64,000 nucleotides of DNA from PLA3 sp964592235 (GTDB lineage: Bacteria; Planctomycetota; Phycisphaerae; UBA1845; UTPLA1). The notes under the pieces were generated by a model. It searched no databases. It worked only from the letters and a program-made list of their open reading frames with translations, and was not told the origin of the DNA. Shown one piece after another: positions 24,316-33,019 of the stretch. Every line of letters starts with the position of its first letter. The stretch's first letter is position 1. The stretch is taken from positions 27,750-91,749 of the forward strand of contig CAZQCF010000014.1 in the NCBI GenBank assembly GCA_964592235.1, in the 5' to 3' direction. The translations under genes were made by a program, and so were the position numbers.

Positions 24316-25740
24316 ATGTCCGCCAAACCCGTAAAGGACGACGCCGCGCAAGCACTTCGCGCCCGGATCGCGCACTTTCCCAAATCCCCCGGCGTTTATC
24401 TCATGAAAGACTCTCGCGGGCGGGTGCTCTATGTCGGCAAGGCCAAGGATCTCCGCTCGCGCGTCATGTCGTACTTTCAGGATTCCGCCGACCTGCTCCG
24501 CACGCGCGGGCCGGAGATCGCCTCGATGATCGCCAAGGTCGTCGACGTCGACTTCCTCGAAACCGACACCGAGGTGGACGCGCTGCTCCAGGAAAACCGG
24601 CTCATCAAAGATATCCAGCCGCAATACAACGAGCGTCTCCGCGACGACAAGAGCTTCCCGTACATTGAAATCACCTCGGGTGACGATTTTCCCGGTGTGT
24701 ACGTCACGCGCCAGCCGCGCATCAAGGGCAGCAAGCTCTACGGCCCCTTTACCAACGCCGGCGATCTGCGCGACGCGGTCAACGCGCTCCAGAAGGTGTT
24801 CCGCTTTCGCAATTGCGAGCTGGACATCCGCGAAGACGATGAGAAGCGACGATTCTTTCGCCCGTGCCTGCTCTACTCGATTCACCAGTGCACCGCGCCG
24901 TGTGCGGACCGAATCAGCCGTGAAGATTACCGGCGCGACATCGATCGGTTGAAGCGCTTCATGGCCTCCAAGCGCAGCGTCGTGCTGCGAGAGATGGAGC
25001 AGGAGATGCAGGCTGCGGCGCAGGCCCTGAACTTCGAAGAAGCAGCACGAGTTCGCGACCGCATCAACGCCATCAAGAAACTCGCGCTCTCCGGCGACGT
25101 CGCCGAGGACGTGCAACCGGAAGTGTTCTACGTGGACCCGCGCGCCGGGTTGGAGAGGCTGGCGAAAGTGCTGGAGCTTGAGGAGACGCCACGCATCATC
25201 GAAGGCATCGATATCGCCAATCTGCAGGGGACCGAATCCGTTGGTTCGCTTGTCTGTTTCATCGACGGCGTGCCGTTCAAGAGCGGCTATCGACGGTTCG
25301 GCATCAAGACGGTCGAAGGCCAGGACGACTACGCCATGATCCGCGAAGTCGTGCGTCGGCGATATCGTCTGGCCGGCGAAGGCGAGGAGATGTTTCCCGA
25401 AGTGATCATGATCGATGGGGGGCTGGGTCAGCTTCACGCGGCGATGGAGGCCTGCGGCGAGATGTTCGTGAAGCCGCCGATGCTGGTGGCGCTGGCCAAG
25501 CGAGAAGAAGAGATATACATCCAGGCGCGCGGCCGACCGGTTAAACTGCCGCGAAACGACCCGGCGCTCCGATTGCTGCAACAGGTGCGCGATGAAGCCC
25601 ACCGCTTCGCGCAGCACTATCACCACATCCTGCGCAGCAAGCGTCAGTTTGATGAAGACATCAAGGCCGGAAAGCGCCCAGCGCGGCGGAAGCCAGCCGC
25701 GCAGCGACCGTCCAAGCCCCGACGCAAACCGGGCGCGTGA
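24316..25740 (+). CDS. uvrC: Excinuclease ABC subunit C without the C-terminal HhH domain
   Basis: A 474-residue UvrC. The GIY-YIG endonuclease domain (GVYLM 26-30, YVGKAK 39-44) makes the 3' incision. It is followed by the cysteine-containing region (CLLYSIHQCTAPC, 184-196), the UVR motif that binds UvrB (residues 225-260), and the RNase H-like 5' nuclease with Asp299, Asp338, Asp367 and His429 in place. The chain stops soon after in a basic, proline-rich tail (KRPARRKPAA), whereas E. coli UvrC (610 residues) continues with a double helix-hairpin-helix DNA-binding domain. Both nuclease centres look intact, so it is probably functional in nucleotide excision repair. Confidence 0.9.
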   Translation: MSAKPVKDDAAQALRARIAHFPKSPGVYLMKDSRGRVLYVGKAKDLRSRVMSYFQDSADLLRTRGPEIASMIAKVVDVDFLETDTEVDALLQENRLIKDIQPQYNERLRDDKSFPYIEITSGDDFPGVYVTRQPRIKGSKLYGPFTNAGDLRDAVNALQKVFRFRNCELDIREDDEKRRFFRPCLLYSIHQCTAPCADRISREDYRRDIDRLKRFMASKRSVVLREMEQEMQAAAQALNFEEAARVRDRINAIKKLALSGDVAEDVQPEVFYVDPRAGLERLAKVLELEETPRIIEGIDIANLQGTESVGSLVCFIDGVPFKSGYRRFGIKTVEGQDDYAMIREVVRRRYRLAGEGEEMFPEVIMIDGGLGQLHAAMEACGEMFVKPPMLVALAKREEEIYIQARGRPVKLPRNDPALRLLQQVRDEAHRFAQHYHHILRSKRQFDEDIKAGKRPARRKPAAQRPSKPRRKPGA

Positions 25741-25769
25741 TTCGCGCGATCCTCGCCGCAGAGCCGAAA

Positions 25770-27920
25770 CTACGGAATCGCCAGCAGGGCGGTCACGAAC
25801 TCATCGATATCGAGCTGCACGTCGCCGTTCCCCATGTCGGAACATGGGCACTGATCCGCGGGGATCTGGGTTCCCAGTTTGCATCGCACGAAGCCGGCGA
25901 TGTCCGAGGCGTTCAGCACGGTGTCATTATTGACGTCGCCTTCCAGCGAGCACGTACCGCCCGGCGTCGTCGCGCCGTTGGGGTCGCAGAACGGCGTCTC
26001 CAGCGAAGTCCAATTACGAGCCTTGGCGCGGAAAGTGTAAGTCACGCCCGGCGTCAATCCCGTCACGGTGGTCGTCGGCGTGCCGACCCACGTATTCGCG
26101 CCGCTGCCGGCCGCCGGCGTCATTTCGAAGAAAAAGCCTGTGCTGATGAAACCGATGTTTGTGAACGTCCCATCGGCGAAGACCTCGATCGACGTGTCGG
26201 TGACGGCGCCGAAGCTGACCGATGCAGGGGTCTCGATGTGCGTCGGGCTGTTGATCGTCGACGTGTACCCGGTCAGGTTATTCGGTACGGCCTGATCGCG
26301 CGCCCGCGCGCGGTAGTTGTAGAAATTGTTAGGTTGCAGGCCGTCATCGATGTACACGGTTGACGTCTGCCAGGCGCTGTCGGTCCCGCCCGTGCCCGAG
26401 CCGGTCGTAAAATCGAACTGATATTCGACCGGTGGGCTGGCGGCGTCAGTCGCCGTCGTGGCCGTCATCGTGATTTCCGTGGCGCTCAACGGCGCCGGCT
26501 CCGTCGACCAGGTCAGGGGGTTGGGCGTCGGCGGCGTCACGTCCGCCGTACTTGCGACAACCGTGAACGTAAGCGTGTAGAGCTGGGTCAGGCTGGATGT
26601 GCTTCCTTCATAGACACGAATGTAAAAATTGCCTGGCGAGCCGGTCAATTGCACTTCCGAGAGTGATTCGGCCGAACCCGCCGGCTGGCTGGCGCCCGTA
26701 GCAAGCACCGTCGTCCCGTCGGTGCCGATGATCTGCACATTCAGATTCTGCGCCGCCAGGCTGTCCGTGATGCTGCCGCTGTTGCAGCTTCCGTCGCCGT
26801 TCTGCGTGCTGGAGTCGTACGAGAAGCCCTGCGGCGTGACGGTCAGCGTCGAAACCTTCGCCGCGAAACTCGTCGTAAATCGGTAGTAGTCCTGTTCCCC
26901 ATCCGCGTCGATTGACAGAATCGACGAGTTCGGGATCGTCGGAGCCGGCACGGCCCCGCGGCTCACCGGCACGCCGGCCGTGACCGATCCGAGATCCGTC
27001 GCCGTGCCCGCCGTGTTGTTCGGCTCGTCGTTGTCGCCGTAATGGCGCTGTCCCGCGCGCAGGTCGTCATGCCGCGGGCCGTCGATGCTCGTGTTGATAA
27101 TCGGCTCCATCAACCGACCGTTCACGCCGCCCAGCAGCGGGCAGACGTGGGCGATGCCCAGGCCGTGCCCATGTTCGTGCATGACCACGTCACGAAGAAA
27201 CAGGTTGGAACTGAACGAACTGTTCCAGTCCTCGGCCCGGTCGAGCACCATGTCGCCGCCGCCCGAGGGAAAGTTATTATAGGCAAGTGTATTACTGTTG
27301 CCGTCGATCACTTTCATGCCGATGCGCACGTCGCCGCGGGTCGTCCCATTGCCGGCGCTGCCCCACGCCGCGCCGTCGTCCCAGTCCACCCCGGCCGCCG
27401 TCAATCGAACATACGACGTGCCGGTCAGCGCGGCCCACCGGTCAAAACTCTGTTGAAACCGTGAGACCCACGTGGCTCGGCCGCCCTGACTGGCGAACAG
27501 GGCATCCATGCGAGAAAACAACTCATTGGTGCCGGATCCCTCGCCAATTCCGTTAGGAATCGTCACCCCGTCCGGTACGAAGCTCCAGGTCAGAACAATT
27601 GGATCGCCCTGCGAACCGGGCCAGCGAGTCGACAGGTTGTAGCGAAACTCGTCGGGGAATTGGAGCTGCTCAAGCAACCTCTGCATGATTTCCGGCGGAG
27701 TCCCCTCCGCGAAACACGCCGCCACCGGGCCGCCCACGCGCTGTGTGGGGTTCCAGTTCTTCTCGTACCAATCGAGACTCGCTCGCGTCGAAGGGTAGCG
27801 TCCGTCCAGAATGCCCGGCCGGGCCTCCGACTCGCCCGGGGCGATCGGCATCCTGGCCAGCAGGACGACGGCGACTGTGAACGAAAGGAACACAACACTG
27901 GTTCGAATGGCAGAACGCAT
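25770..27920 (-). CDS. Secreted matrixin-like metallopeptidase with dockerin-type tail
   Basis: A 716-residue exported protein with signal peptide (residues 1-23). The catalytic region carries HEHGHGLGIAH at 248-258, a complete HExxHxxGxxH zinc motif of matrixin-type metzincins, and RLMEPI soon after as the likely Met-turn. Residues 300-460 resemble a bacterial pre-peptidase domain (DGEQDYYRFTT), and 470-650 two fibronectin-like beta domains. The last 60 residues form an EF-hand/dockerin-like tail (GDVNNDTVLNASDIAGF, CPCSDM). It probably digests extracellular protein and may anchor on the cell surface. Confidence 0.8.
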   Translation of the reverse strand: MRSAIRTSVVFLSFTVAVVLLARMPIAPGESEARPGILDGRYPSTRASLDWYEKNWNPTQRVGGPVAACFAEGTPPEIMQRLLEQLQFPDEFRYNLSTRWPGSQGDPIVLTWSFVPDGVTIPNGIGEGSGTNELFSRMDALFASQGGRATWVSRFQQSFDRWAALTGTSYVRLTAAGVDWDDGAAWGSAGNGTTRGDVRIGMKVIDGNSNTLAYNNFPSGGGDMVLDRAEDWNSSFSSNLFLRDVVMHEHGHGLGIAHVCPLLGGVNGRLMEPIINTSIDGPRHDDLRAGQRHYGDNDEPNNTAGTATDLGSVTAGVPVSRGAVPAPTIPNSSILSIDADGEQDYYRFTTSFAAKVSTLTVTPQGFSYDSSTQNGDGSCNSGSITDSLAAQNLNVQIIGTDGTTVLATGASQPAGSAESLSEVQLTGSPGNFYIRVYEGSTSSLTQLYTLTFTVVASTADVTPPTPNPLTWSTEPAPLSATEITMTATTATDAASPPVEYQFDFTTGSGTGGTDSAWQTSTVYIDDGLQPNNFYNYRARARDQAVPNNLTGYTSTINSPTHIETPASVSFGAVTDTSIEVFADGTFTNIGFISTGFFFEMTPAAGSGANTWVGTPTTTVTGLTPGVTYTFRAKARNWTSLETPFCDPNGATTPGGTCSLEGDVNNDTVLNASDIAGFVRCKLGTQIPADQCPCSDMGNGDVQLDIDEFVTALLAIP

Positions 27921-28073
27921 GAACCCCTCCGGGGACCGCTTTCAGCGGCAACACATCTGAAACTAAACCATCGGGGATTCGCACACGCCGATTCACGCCG
28001 GGCCGCACCCGGTTTGGACGAATCGAAAAATGGCGGGTAGTCGCTGCGCGCGGAAACCCCACTCCACATGACA

Positions 28074-28104
28074 ATTATAGGCCGGTGACGGGGGGGGCGG
28101 TCAA
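28074..28104 (-). promoter_or_regulatory. Promoter of the matrixin-like gene with a C8 run in its spacer
   Basis: On the minus strand TTGACC (28104-28099) and a consensus TATAAT (28079-28074) are separated by 19 bases, of which eight form a run of C. The long spacer and homopolymer recall the G14 promoter at 62279. The leader is about 150 bases. Confidence 0.55.
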
Positions 28105-28133
28105 TCCAAAACGGCCCTGGCTCGCTCGGAATC

Positions 28134-29087
28134 TCAATACTCGAACAGTTTTGAGACGCTGGATTGGGTGTGGATGTTTCTTATCGCACGCGCGAACAAC
28201 GGCGCGGCTGAAACGACCTTTACTTTGCGGGAAAGGGGCTCAAACCGGTGTTCCAGCGTATCGGTGATAATCAACTGCCGAATCGGACTGCCGTCGATCA
28301 CCGCCGCGGCTCCGGGAGTCATCACGCCGTGGGCCACCGCCGCATAGACAGACATGGCGCCCTCTTCGATAAGTCTCTTGGCCGTTGCTACAAGCGTGCC
28401 TCCGGTCGTCGTGAAGTCGTCCACAATGAGCGCGTTCTTCCCGGCGACGTGGCCGATAATCCGGTTCACGACGGCTTTCTCCCGGTGATCGAGGCGGGTC
28501 TTCTCCGCGATCACGGTCTTCGCGCCCAGCGCGCGGGAATAGCCGTTGGCCATGGCCGTTGCGCCGACATCCGGTGCGACGACGACCCACTTGCGATCCA
28601 CCATCTTGCGGAAATACGCCGCGATGACAGGCAGCGCATAAAGGTGATCCACGGGCACATGGAAGAAACCCTGAATCTGCGGGGCGTGCAGGTCCATCGT
28701 CACAATCCGATCGACGCCCGCGGCCTCCAGACAATCCGCCACGACGCGCGCCCGGATCGACACGCGCGGTTCGTCCTTCTTGTCGCCTTTGCCATAGCCG
28801 AAGAACGGAATCACCGCCGTGACGGTGCGGGCGCTGGCGCGTTTCAGCGCGTCGATGTAAAACAACAGTTCAACGAAATGATCGTTGACCGGGTACGAGA
28901 GCGACTGGACGAAATAGACATCTCGACCGCGCACATTCTCGCCGACGCGAACAAAAGTATTGCCCTCCGAGAAGTGCTTCGTGAACGTCTGCCCCGGGCG
29001 AAGCCGTAGCTGCTTGCCGATCGCCGCCGTGAACTGCTGGCTGGCCGATCCGCCGAGCAGGAGAAGCTTGAGTTTGCCTGATGCCAT
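28134..29087 (-). CDS. prs: Ribose-phosphate pyrophosphokinase
   Basis: A 317-residue PRPP synthetase, the usual length. ATP- and ribose-binding segments are seen in FSEGNTFVRVGENVRGRDVY and in MDLHAPQIQGFF. The PRPP loop VDDFTTTGGTL is complete. The flexible-loop area reads EKTR, close to the usual K-x-R. It turns ribose 5-phosphate and ATP into PRPP for nucleotide, His and Trp synthesis. ATG 29087 has GGAGG-type sequence upstream (CCGGAGGAAG) and gives a family-typical N terminus. It stands alone, downstream of the LacI-type gene. Confidence 0.93.
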   Translation of the reverse strand: MASGKLKLLLLGGSASQQFTAAIGKQLRLRPGQTFTKHFSEGNTFVRVGENVRGRDVYFVQSLSYPVNDHFVELLFYIDALKRASARTVTAVIPFFGYGKGDKKDEPRVSIRARVVADCLEAAGVDRIVTMDLHAPQIQGFFHVPVDHLYALPVIAAYFRKMVDRKWVVVAPDVGATAMANGYSRALGAKTVIAEKTRLDHREKAVVNRIIGHVAGKNALIVDDFTTTGGTLVATAKRLIEEGAMSVYAAVAHGVMTPGAAAVIDGSPIRQLIITDTLEHRFEPLSRKVKVVSAAPLFARAIRNIHTQSSVSKLFEY

Positions 29088-29148
29088 GGAGCCGGCTTCC
29101 TCCGGGGGTTGAGTCGGTTCGCCGCACGCGGTCGCGTCGCCGGCGATT

Positions 29149-30234
29149 CTACTGGGAAGCGACTCGCGCCGTGGAATCGCGTGTGATGAGCGTTGCCGGC
29201 AGGCGAATTCGTATCGGCTCGCGCTCGTCAGCATTGGGATCGCGGCGAATCTCCTCGAACAAGAGGTCCAGGGCCGTCGCCACCATGGCTCGGATGTCGA
29301 TCCCGATTGTGGTCAGCGCGGGACGGAAAAACTGGGCCAACTGAATGTCGTTGCAACCCACGATGGACAGATCCCCGGGCACGTCCCGGCCGACGCTCGC
29401 CGCCGCCACGACCGATGCCATGGCGATCTCGTCGTTGATGCAGATGATCCCCGTCGTTTGCGGCGCGCCGGTGAGCAGCTTCTGGAGCGCTGCAGCGCAC
29501 ATATTGGCGTTGGCGCAAGCCTCCTGACGAATGTTGGAAGCCGAAATCCCGTGCTCCTTGAACGCGCGCTCGATCCCGCGCCGCCGAAGCTCGAACCAGC
29601 TCGGCTCGTCGTCGGCGTGCGGCCCGCCGAGATAGCCAAGGTGTTTGTGTCCGAGGCCGATCAAGTGCGATGCGGCAATGTACGAGAATCCCGCGATATC
29701 CGGGCTGACTTCATGGAACCGCGTCTGCTCCACGGCGCTGTGAATAAGCACGGTCGGCGTTCCCGCGGTGACGGACGACCCATCGCCTGCAGGCAAGCGG
29801 TAAAACTCCTCCGGCGGCGCGATCACGACAGCCCCGGCAAGTTTGAAGTTCCGCAGCGCCTGACGATAGCTGCTGAATGATTGGCAACTGATGACGCCGT
29901 ACTTCCGCCCCTCGATCGCTTGCGAGACTTCATCCACCAGTTTCGCGAGGTAGTGGTGGCTCGAGATGTATTCGGCGAGCATCACGATCGTGTTGAGCTG
30001 CTCGCCGCGAAGGCTGCGGGCCATCAGGTTCGGCACGTAGCCCATCTGCTCGGCCGCCTCGCGGCACCGCTGGGCCGTCTGCGCGCCGACCAGGTGCTCC
30101 TTCCCGGACAGCGCGCGGGAGACAGTCATCGCCGAGACGCCGACCCGCCGGGCCACGTCTCGCAGGGTCACGTTCTTGATCTTCCGCTCTGCCACGATTG
30201 TTGACTCGTGTCTGGTTAGGGGGGCCGGATTCAT
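29149..30234 (-). CDS. LacI-family transcriptional regulator
   Basis: A protein of about 361 residues with an N-terminal LacI helix-turn-helix (NVTLRDVARRVGVSAMTVSR), the hinge region (YVPNLMARSLR), and a periplasmic-binding-protein-like effector domain (IICINDEIAMASVV, DLSIVGCND). Such proteins usually repress sugar-use operons and release DNA on binding a sugar. The start is uncertain: ATG 30234 is used, but GTG 30195 immediately before the HTH is equally possible, and neither has a strong ribosome-binding site. No catabolic operon is adjacent, so its targets lie elsewhere or are autoregulatory. Confidence 0.85.
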   Translation of the reverse strand: MNPAPLTRHESTIVAERKIKNVTLRDVARRVGVSAMTVSRALSGKEHLVGAQTAQRCREAAEQMGYVPNLMARSLRGEQLNTIVMLAEYISSHHYLAKLVDEVSQAIEGRKYGVISCQSFSSYRQALRNFKLAGAVVIAPPEEFYRLPAGDGSSVTAGTPTVLIHSAVEQTRFHEVSPDIAGFSYIAASHLIGLGHKHLGYLGGPHADDEPSWFELRRRGIERAFKEHGISASNIRQEACANANMCAAALQKLLTGAPQTTGIICINDEIAMASVVAAASVGRDVPGDLSIVGCNDIQLAQFFRPALTTIGIDIRAMVATALDLLFEEIRRDPNADEREPIRIRLPATLITRDSTARVASQ

Positions 30235-30387
30235 GTCAGCGGGAAGCATCGGCCATTGAGAAAGCCCTGCGCGAATCTCTCGGTCTAGTCGAACCGCCAC
30301 CCGATCAAGCTTAACTGTTATATCAAGCCGGTGCCAGCAGCTGTAACATCGGAAAGTACCAATTTCAGCCGACCGTCAAACTACTCG

Positions 30388-30400
30388 GATAATTGTTATC
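30388..30400. promoter_or_regulatory. Palindromic site GATAATTGTTATC upstream of the LacI-type gene
   Basis: Two 5-base arms (GATAA/TTATC) flank TTG, about 155 bases ahead of the regulator. LacI-family proteins bind such palindromes, so autoregulation is possible. The site is short and not unique evidence. Confidence 0.3.
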
Positions 30401-30506
30401 GGAAATAGGGCGTGTGCGCGAATGGGCGAGGGAGGCACGCGGGAAGGTGGACCATGCCCTGCCCAGAAGTAGGCCGCCCGCTGTAAATGCGAAACAGGGG
30501 GGCGAA

Positions 30507-30590
30507 TGCGGCCAAGAGGAGTCGAACCTCCACGAGCTTGCGCTCACTAGGACCTGAACCTAGCGCGTCTGCCAATTCCGCCATGGCCGC
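30507..30590 (-). tRNA. tRNA-Leu(CAG)
   Basis: On the minus strand the sequence begins GCGGCCATGGCGGAATTGGC and ends GGTTCGACTCCTCTTGGCCGC. The acceptor stem GCGGCCA/TGGCCGC is perfect. The anticodon arm is CTAGG-TTCAGGT-CCTAG with anticodon CAG. A long variable arm (TGAGCGCAAGCTCG) marks a class II tRNA, and the GGTTCGACTCC T-arm is normal. The 3' CCA is not encoded. It reads CUG, the main Leu codon expected in this GC-rich genome. Confidence 0.96.
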
Positions 30591-31055
30591 GGATTTCGGA
30601 TTCCAGTCTGGGCCGGTGGACCTTCTGGAATGGGCCGGGAAGTGTACGGGCGCGACGCGACGCTGGCAAGTCACGTCCGACGCCGTGTAAGTGCGATTAT
30701 TTGCAGTGCGATCGGAGCCGCGGTCGCCATGGAGCGGGACGGTTCCAACTTGCCGAAACGCGCTTCCCGGACGGCCAACGGCTCCTATGATCCCATAAGT
30801 ACCTGGGAATGGCGTTGCGCGGCAATTGCGTGTAAATTGGTATCCCCGGTGACGGTTCGACCGATATGAGTGGAGCGGAGTTGCCCCTTCATGCGTCGGC
30901 CGCCGACATCGGCGACACACCGCGACGGCGACACCCGGCGGGGCCATGATTCAGACAGTCGCGGAAAACGACGGCGTGACAGCACCCTTGAGCATGGTAG
31001 ACCACGCAAACGCCGCATCGGCGATGGGGACAAGTCTGTCCCATTGGAGAGCAAG
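30591..31055. other. Gap between tRNA-Leu and the oxidoreductase genes
   Basis: This 465-base stretch holds no convincing gene. ATTCCAG/CTGGAAT arms near 30600-30637 could form a hairpin just upstream of the tRNA. A plus-strand frame is open from 30870 into the korA2 gene, but its translation before 31056 is arginine-rich and not family-like, so it is probably an untranslated leader. Confidence 0.5.
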
Positions 31056-32930
31056 ATGAGCAGCACGGCGGTTTTGGAAGAGCAGAAATCGAGTAAGCCC
31101 ATTGAGGCGCTGGATGAAGTGACCGTTCGCTTCGCGGGCGACTCGGGCGACGGCATGCAGCTCGCGGGCACGCAGTTCACCCGCGCGACGGTCATCTTCG
31201 GAAACGACGTCAGCACGTTCCCGGATTATCCCGCCGAGATTCGCGCCCCGGCCGGTTCGCTCGCGGGCGTTTCCGGCTTTCAGGTCAATTTCAGCAGCCG
31301 CGACATCCACACGCCCGGCGACATGGTCGATACGCTCGTCGCGTTCAACCCCGCCGCATTAAGGACAAACGTAAAGGATGTCAAGAACGGCGGCATCGTC
31401 ATCGTCAACGAAGATGCCTTCGGCAAAACCGACCTCAAGAAGGCCGGCTACGAGAACAACCCGCTTGAAGACGGCACGTTGTCTAAGTACCGGCTCTTCA
31501 AGGTGCCGATCTCCAAGCTCAACAGCACCGCCCTGGCCAGCAGCGGCCTGGGCGCCAAGGAAATCGACCGCTGCAAGAACTTCTTCGCGCTGGGGCTTAT
31601 TTCCTGGCTCTATCATCGACCGCTGGAACCGACCGTCGAGTGGATCGAGCGCTCGATGGCCAAGAAGCCAGAGATGATCGAGGCCAACAAGGCCGTCCTC
31701 AAGGCCGGCTACTACTTCGGCGAGACCTGCGAACTGTTCCAGGTGAGCTACAAGGTCTCAAAGGCCAAGCTGGCGCCCGGCAAGTACCGCCGGATCAGCG
31801 GCAACGAAGCGACGGCCCTGGGGTTGATCGCAGCCGCGAACCTCGCGAGCAAGGAGCTGTTCTACGCGAGCTATCCGATCACGCCGGCGAGCGACGTGCT
31901 GCACACGCTCGCCAAGTACAAGAACTATCGCGTCAAGACCTTTCAGGCCGAGGACGAAATCGCCGCCATGACCGCCGCCATCGGTGCGTCCTTCGCCGGT
32001 GACATTTCGGTCACGGGCACGAGCGGCCCGGGCCTTGCTCTCAAAGGCGAGGGCGTCGGTCTTGCCGTCATGACCGAGCTGCCCGTCGTTATCGTGGACG
32101 TGCAGCGCGGCGGGCCGAGCACCGGTCTGCCGACCAAGACCGAGCAGGCCGACCTGTTCCAGGCCGTCCTCGGGCGAAACGGTGAATGCCCCGTTTGTGT
32201 GCTCGCGGCGTGCGGCCCGGCCGATTGCTTCGACATGGCGATCGAGGCTGTGCGGATCGCGACGCGCTTCATGACGCCGGTCATTCTGTTGACGGACGGT
32301 TATATTGCCAACGGCGAAGAGCCGTGGCTGCTGCCGAGCGTCAAGAATCTGCCGAAGATCGTCGTGCATCATCCCGAAGCCAACGGCGACGCCGGCGCGT
32401 TCAAGCCCTACAAGCGGGATGACAAACTGGCCCGCCCTTGGGCGATCCCCGGAACCAAGGGCCTGGAGCACCGCATCGGCGGCCTTGAGAAGCAGGACGT
32501 CTCCGGCAACGTCAGCTACGACCCCGACAACCATGAACACATGATCCACACCCGCGCGAAGAAGATCGCCGGCATCGCCCACGACATCCCCGATCAGACG
32601 GTCTTCGGCCCGGCCGAGGGCGATCTGCTGGTCGTCGGTTGGGGCGGCACGGCCGGCGCGATTCGCAGCGCGGTCGAGCGCGTGCAACAGAAGGGTCACA
32701 AGGTGGCCGGCACGCATTTGCGCTACATGAATCCGTTCCCGAAGAACCTGGGCGATCTCATGAAGCGCTACAAGAAGGTGCTGGTCTGCGAGTTGAACAT
32801 GGGCCAGCTTCGCTACGTGCTCCGCGCGACGTACCTGGTCGACGCACTGGGGCTGAACAAGGTGCAGGGCAAGCCGTTCCGAATCGCCGAGATCGAGTCG
32901 AAGATTCTGGACGTGCTGGGAAGCAAGTAG
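31056..32930 (+). CDS. korA: 2-oxoacid:ferredoxin oxidoreductase, fused gamma-alpha subunit
   Basis: A 624-residue fusion. Residues 20-200 are the gamma domain (VRFAGDSGDGMQLAG, FPDYPAEIRAPAG). Residues 245-620 are the alpha subunit (YASYPITPASDVLH, FQAEDEIAAM, TGTSGPGLALKGE) including the transketolase C-terminal-like domain (VVGWGGTAGAI). With the beta subunit just downstream it oxidises 2-oxoglutarate or a related oxoacid to acyl-CoA with reduction of ferredoxin, in the TCA cycle or reductive carbon fixation. ATG 31056 is placed immediately before the first conserved strand. The substrate assignment as 2-oxoglutarate follows the common annotation of this fused type and is not proven. Confidence 0.9.
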   Translation: MSSTAVLEEQKSSKPIEALDEVTVRFAGDSGDGMQLAGTQFTRATVIFGNDVSTFPDYPAEIRAPAGSLAGVSGFQVNFSSRDIHTPGDMVDTLVAFNPAALRTNVKDVKNGGIVIVNEDAFGKTDLKKAGYENNPLEDGTLSKYRLFKVPISKLNSTALASSGLGAKEIDRCKNFFALGLISWLYHRPLEPTVEWIERSMAKKPEMIEANKAVLKAGYYFGETCELFQVSYKVSKAKLAPGKYRRISGNEATALGLIAAANLASKELFYASYPITPASDVLHTLAKYKNYRVKTFQAEDEIAAMTAAIGASFAGDISVTGTSGPGLALKGEGVGLAVMTELPVVIVDVQRGGPSTGLPTKTEQADLFQAVLGRNGECPVCVLAACGPADCFDMAIEAVRIATRFMTPVILLTDGYIANGEEPWLLPSVKNLPKIVVHHPEANGDAGAFKPYKRDDKLARPWAIPGTKGLEHRIGGLEKQDVSGNVSYDPDNHEHMIHTRAKKIAGIAHDIPDQTVFGPAEGDLLVVGWGGTAGAIRSAVERVQQKGHKVAGTHLRYMNPFPKNLGDLMKRYKKVLVCELNMGQLRYVLRATYLVDALGLNKVQGKPFRIAEIESKILDVLGSK

Positions 32931-33019
32931 AGTCTGGTGAACTGAACAGCGCCGCGCATCGGACATCGCGCGACGCCCCGGAATACGACGTTTTGGCGTT
33001 TTGAACGCCGGAGAGAACG

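Noticed and set aside
30870..31055. N-terminal extension of the fused gamma-alpha oxidoreductase subunit
   Set aside because: The extension is arginine-rich and unlike the family; the conserved domain begins shortly after ATG 31056.
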